From Monosporascus cannonballus (Eukaryota > Ascomycota > Sordariomycetes > Xylariales), in contig QJNS01000118.1 in assembly GCA_004154925.1 (NCBI GenBank), forward strand, positions 66,822 to 130,821: a DNA stretch of 64,000 bases. The letters are read 5' to 3'. Positions 61,180-64,000 of the stretch are shown piece after piece; positions within the stretch are counted from its first letter, which is position 1; each line of letters opens with the position of its first letter. Both the position numbers and the translations under genes were made by a program. The notes beneath the pieces are model-generated. The model saw only the letters and a list, made by a program, of their open reading frames with translations, was not told the origin of the DNA and ran no database searches.

Positions 61180-62420
61180 TAAAAGTTACGACCGTATTAT
61201 TAAAGCTATTATAAAAAAAAGTTATTTTCTTATAGAATTAAAATTATTAATATCGATTACGGAATATATTTTGGACGTTAAAGGATTTTCTAATTTCGGA
61301 ATTACCTTTAAATTTTAAATTAGAAAATATTTAGAACGACCTTAATATAAAATATTTATAATTCCTATATAATAAATTACTTTGGCAAAAAAATTACAAT
61401 AATAATACTTTTGAAAAGTTTTTTCTAGCCGGGTATATATCGTATAATAAAGTAATTTTGCAAGAATTATAACGTATACGTCTATAAGAATATATGGACA
61501 AATAAGAAAAAAGGGTTATTAAAATGATTTTTAATTTTCGAACGATTTTATTACGAATATCGATCGATGTTATAACCAATTTAGTAATTATTGTTTAAAT
61601 ACGACCCATAGTTTTTAATAATTATAATAAATCGATTATTTAAAAAATATTCTAAAAGCTAATTCGTACGATAAATGCAAGAATATATACGAAAATATTC
61701 GTAAAAGCATATTAGAGATTTTATGCTTTTTTTAAAGTTATTATAAGTAAAAAAGGAATTAATTGGGTAAAAATATTCTGAGTTCAATTTTGCGAATAAA
61801 TAAAGATAAAATAATATTGTGTTATTATATATTATTTAAAAACGAATAATATTATCAAAAAAGTTAATTAAAAGATATTAATTTATTTGCACACTTTTAT
61901 AACGTATTTATAATAAAAATTAAATAAAATCCTTTTAAAAATAATATTTATAATTAATAATTAAAATACGATTTTAATTAAATTAAATCCTTTTTTCTTA
62001 CTTTATAAATATTATGTTAACCCGATTTGTCAAATAAAAAATAATTCGGTAATTAAAAAAATATTTACGTATAAAAACGAAAAGTTTCGTTAGGAAATTG
62101 CGAAAAGGTACGGAATTTGTTTAAGCCGCGATAACGGCAGCCCAGTAAACCCAGGAAAAAAATAATAAATAAACGTTATTTTCCTGCCGAAAAATACGAA
62201 ATTAACGATCAAATCTAATTATCTCTAAAAAATACCGTTATCTCTTAGCCGTCGAAAAGATTAAGATAATTCCAAGCCAAATATTAAGTAACAAAAATAA
62301 TTAATTCTTATATTATCGAATTAAACATATTTTTAAAATTGTAAACCGGTTTTTATCTTAATATATTAAAACGTACGAATTATAACCTTTTATCGTCTTA
62401 AATTAACGTATATATACAGC
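61180..62420 (+). pseudogene. pol: Integrase remnant with C-terminal module (element D1)
   Basis: The zinc-finger and core parts (61200-62000) are largely unreadable. The C-terminal module near 62195-62325 reads YEINDQI.LSLKNT, PSKRLR and AKY.VTKIINSYIIELN, matching YKVGDKVWLSLKNI-RPSKKLD-K.AKY.VTKVIGS.AYRL.LP of MAGGY-like chromoviruses (family comparison from memory). The minus-strand ORF at 61394-61579 is a shadow. Confidence 0.75.
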
Positions 62421-62459
62421 CTTTTCTTATTATTCTTAAAGGAAATAACGAACCGAAAT

Positions 62460-62645
62460 TTAAAATTAAAAATATTGTTTAAGTTCGGATAAAGAAAATA
62501 AAGAAAAGTTTTATACGCCAAATCCAGGTGCAATGGTTAAATTACATAAAACCAATTTAAAAGCCGACTAACAAATTCGCAAATACGGCGGCTTTATAAC
62601 AGTTCGAAAAAGAATACGGCAATATAATTATTAATGACGGATCTA
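62460..62645 (+). pseudogene. pol: Chromodomain remnant (element D1)
   Basis: The frame reads VRIKKIKKSFIRQIQVQWLN followed by YIKPI.KPTNKFANTAAL and QFEKEYGN. This fits the chromodomain (ILDSR.RRGKLQ.LVKW.GY.EPTWEP.ENL.N) and the helix after it; the WL of the KW.GY strand survives and the second Trp is a stop. Confidence 0.85.
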
Positions 62646-62659
62646 AAATTTAACGTACT

Positions 62660-63964
62660 ATTCGAAAACGGACAGGTAACAGTCCAGCCCAAAAATACCA
62701 GTGAAATAGCGCATAAACAATATAAGAAATTTAAGGAAACCGTTTAAGTACAACCTTATATAATTTGCAAATAAGCGTTAAAATAAAGTTTTCGTTATTT
62801 ATAAATAAATTTTATTTAACAAAAAATTAAGAATTATAGAAATAATATACTAGTTGCAAAATTATTTAATTATTTTTAAAGATTTATAAATTTAATGATT
62901 TATCTTACGAATTTATAATATTAACATTACGCGGAAATTACGTACCCAAAACGTATAATGATTAGGCCTTATTTATATTAAATTCTGGCAAAACCGGGAT
63001 TTTTTTAACTGCTTAAATTATAATTACGAAATTTTAGAAAACGTTAATAATGCGATTATTAACGGCTATTAACATAAATTAATAAACGACGTAAAAAGGG
63101 CGCAAAAATATCGGTAAAAAATTTACATAACGGAATTTATTATTTTTATATTTAATATGTCCTTTATTACGTTAAACGGAAAAACCGGCAGAACCGGCAA
63201 CTTAACTTATATATAAATAATACATACACCAGGAATTAAACGCATAAATTTACTTCGGAACGAACGACGTACGAAAACTTAGAACGCAAACGTAAAGCTT
63301 CGGCACCTATTTTTTTAAATATAAATAACTGTTAAATTAAGGTTAACGGCAAAGAAATATGGAAAATATGTAGGGAAAACGAATTTACCAAGGTTTTGGT
63401 AATTGTAATTAAAAACAGCCTTATAAAACGCGTTAACCGTTTAACGAAATTCGGGAATATCCGCGAATTATACGGGAATTACGTTAAAAAATATATTAAT
63501 AAAAATAAAAGAATATTTATTGCGGGATATTTATAATTATAATTAACGTAAACTTAATAACGAACAGTTTTTTTTGCTTATAATAATAAACATTTTAAAA
63601 ATAACGAACAAATAATACATAAATAAATTATATATTTCGTGAATTTAAATAAAACGCATCCGGAATTTCGACAAAATGAATTATATAGGTAAAGTAAAGC
63701 ATATTGCAAATACGGGCGGGATATTCGTCCAAAGTAACGCAAATACGTAACGTACGAAAAACTTTGGCGGATTCCGACTTACTAAAAAGGCCCGAAACCG
63801 TAAAAACGTTTTTTTTTGCAGGGCATTTTTGCGGCGTTATAACGTATTAATCAATTTTTAAGCCGTTACGGAATAACGTATAAAAACGTTATTATAAGTA
63901 TTTATATATATTGATTTACCTAGTTAAGTTATTATTATAAAACAGAAAAACTAAAATATATAAA
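62660..63964. other. Unassigned, moderately AT-rich stretch with CpG
   Basis: CpG-rich compared with the spacers, so it probably derives from a RIP-mutated repeat. Plus-strand frames near 63700-63880 stay open for about 60 codons (GYSSKVTQIRNVRKTL, LLKRPETVKTFFLQGIF), but I recognise no family. The minus strand near 63280-63500 is also fairly open. No 3' LTR of element D1 was found here. Confidence 0.35.
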
Positions 63965-64000
63965 TGTAAAATAATGGATAGCTGTGAGCTGGGTAAGGTG
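63965..64000 (-). repeat. Edge of a family B LTR running out of the window
   Basis: The reverse complement reads CACCTTACCCAGCTCACAGC then TATCCATTATTTTACA, matching the last 36 bases of the B1 3' LTR (CACCTCACCCAGCTCATAAT...CTTACA) with few changes. The LTR is inverted and its remaining 170 bases lie to the right. Confidence 0.8.

Larger units (their letters stand above)
57536..62660 (+). mobile_element. Element D1: RIP-inactivated chromovirus of a separate family
   Basis: A plus-strand Ty3/gypsy element with gag and CCHC remnant, reverse transcriptase, RNase H, integrase C-terminal module and chromodomain in the usual order over 5 kb. Its chromodomain (NTAAL.QFEKEYGN tail) and integrase wording differ from family A. 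A 3' LTR was not identified; sequence after 62660 is unassigned. Confidence 0.82.

Noticed and set aside
1..64000. Mitochondrial DNA or a bacterial genome of very low GC
   Set aside because: No rRNA, tRNA, respiratory or bacterial genes. The AT-richness comes with TpA excess, CpG retention and LTR retrotransposons, which fits a RIP-affected nuclear fungal genome.

Overview
This window looks like a gene-free, extremely AT-rich block from a filamentous ascomycete (Pezizomycotina-type) genome. It is built almost entirely of dead LTR retrotransposons that have been heavily mutated by repeat-induced point mutation (RIP). The visible signs are near-absence of CpA/TpG with flooding by TpA while CpG survives, stop codons where related copies keep Trp, Gln or Arg codons, and no reading frame longer than 121 codons. 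The genus cannot be named from this sequence. I see no living protein gene, rRNA, tRNA or CRISPR array.

Layout. 1-185 is a short GC-rich island that is also found at 31.5 kb and 42.2 kb. 428-7190 is a complete Ty3/gypsy chromovirus of 'family A' on the plus strand, followed directly by a second internal region of the same family (7191-about 8950), giving LTR-internal-LTR-internal. About 8950-11377 is a minus-strand remnant that is probably Ty1/copia. 11378-18555 is a complete plus-strand Ty3/gypsy element of 'family B' with 206-bp LTRs and a possible TATAT target duplication. 19543-26273 is a minus-strand family A element. 26274-30075 is decayed AT-rich sequence with a possible copia remnant. 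30076-30379 is a candidate solo LTR. 30570-31110 holds two copies of a repeat. About 31.5-42.2 kb holds two converging Ty3/gypsy remnants ('family C'), plus strand on the left and minus strand on the right, sharing an inverted terminal repeat. About 42.85-44.65 kb is a 5'-truncated family B element. 46389-53323 is a second minus-strand family A element. 53.3-57.5 kb is AT-rich spacer with two GC-rich short repeats. 57536-about 62.65 kb is a plus-strand chromovirus of another family ('family D'), and 63965-64000 is the edge of a minus-strand family B LTR.

How it fits together. Gag, CCHC zinc knuckle, protease, reverse transcriptase, RNase H, integrase and chromodomain remnants are recognisable at the expected spacing, so the elements can be oriented and classed although none is functional. 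Chromodomains target integration into heterochromatin, which fits the stacking of elements here. The most interesting signals are (1) a charged, coiled-coil-like reading frame on the ANTISENSE strand between the chromodomain and the 3' LTR, recognisable in all three family A copies; (2) a short non-autonomous element of about 120 bp with a 15-bp target duplication and a tRNA-like internal box, inserted in a family A element and repeated at 33.7 kb; and (3) tandem hairpin units inside family A LTRs. All alignments were made by eye, so boundaries without sharp motifs are approximate.
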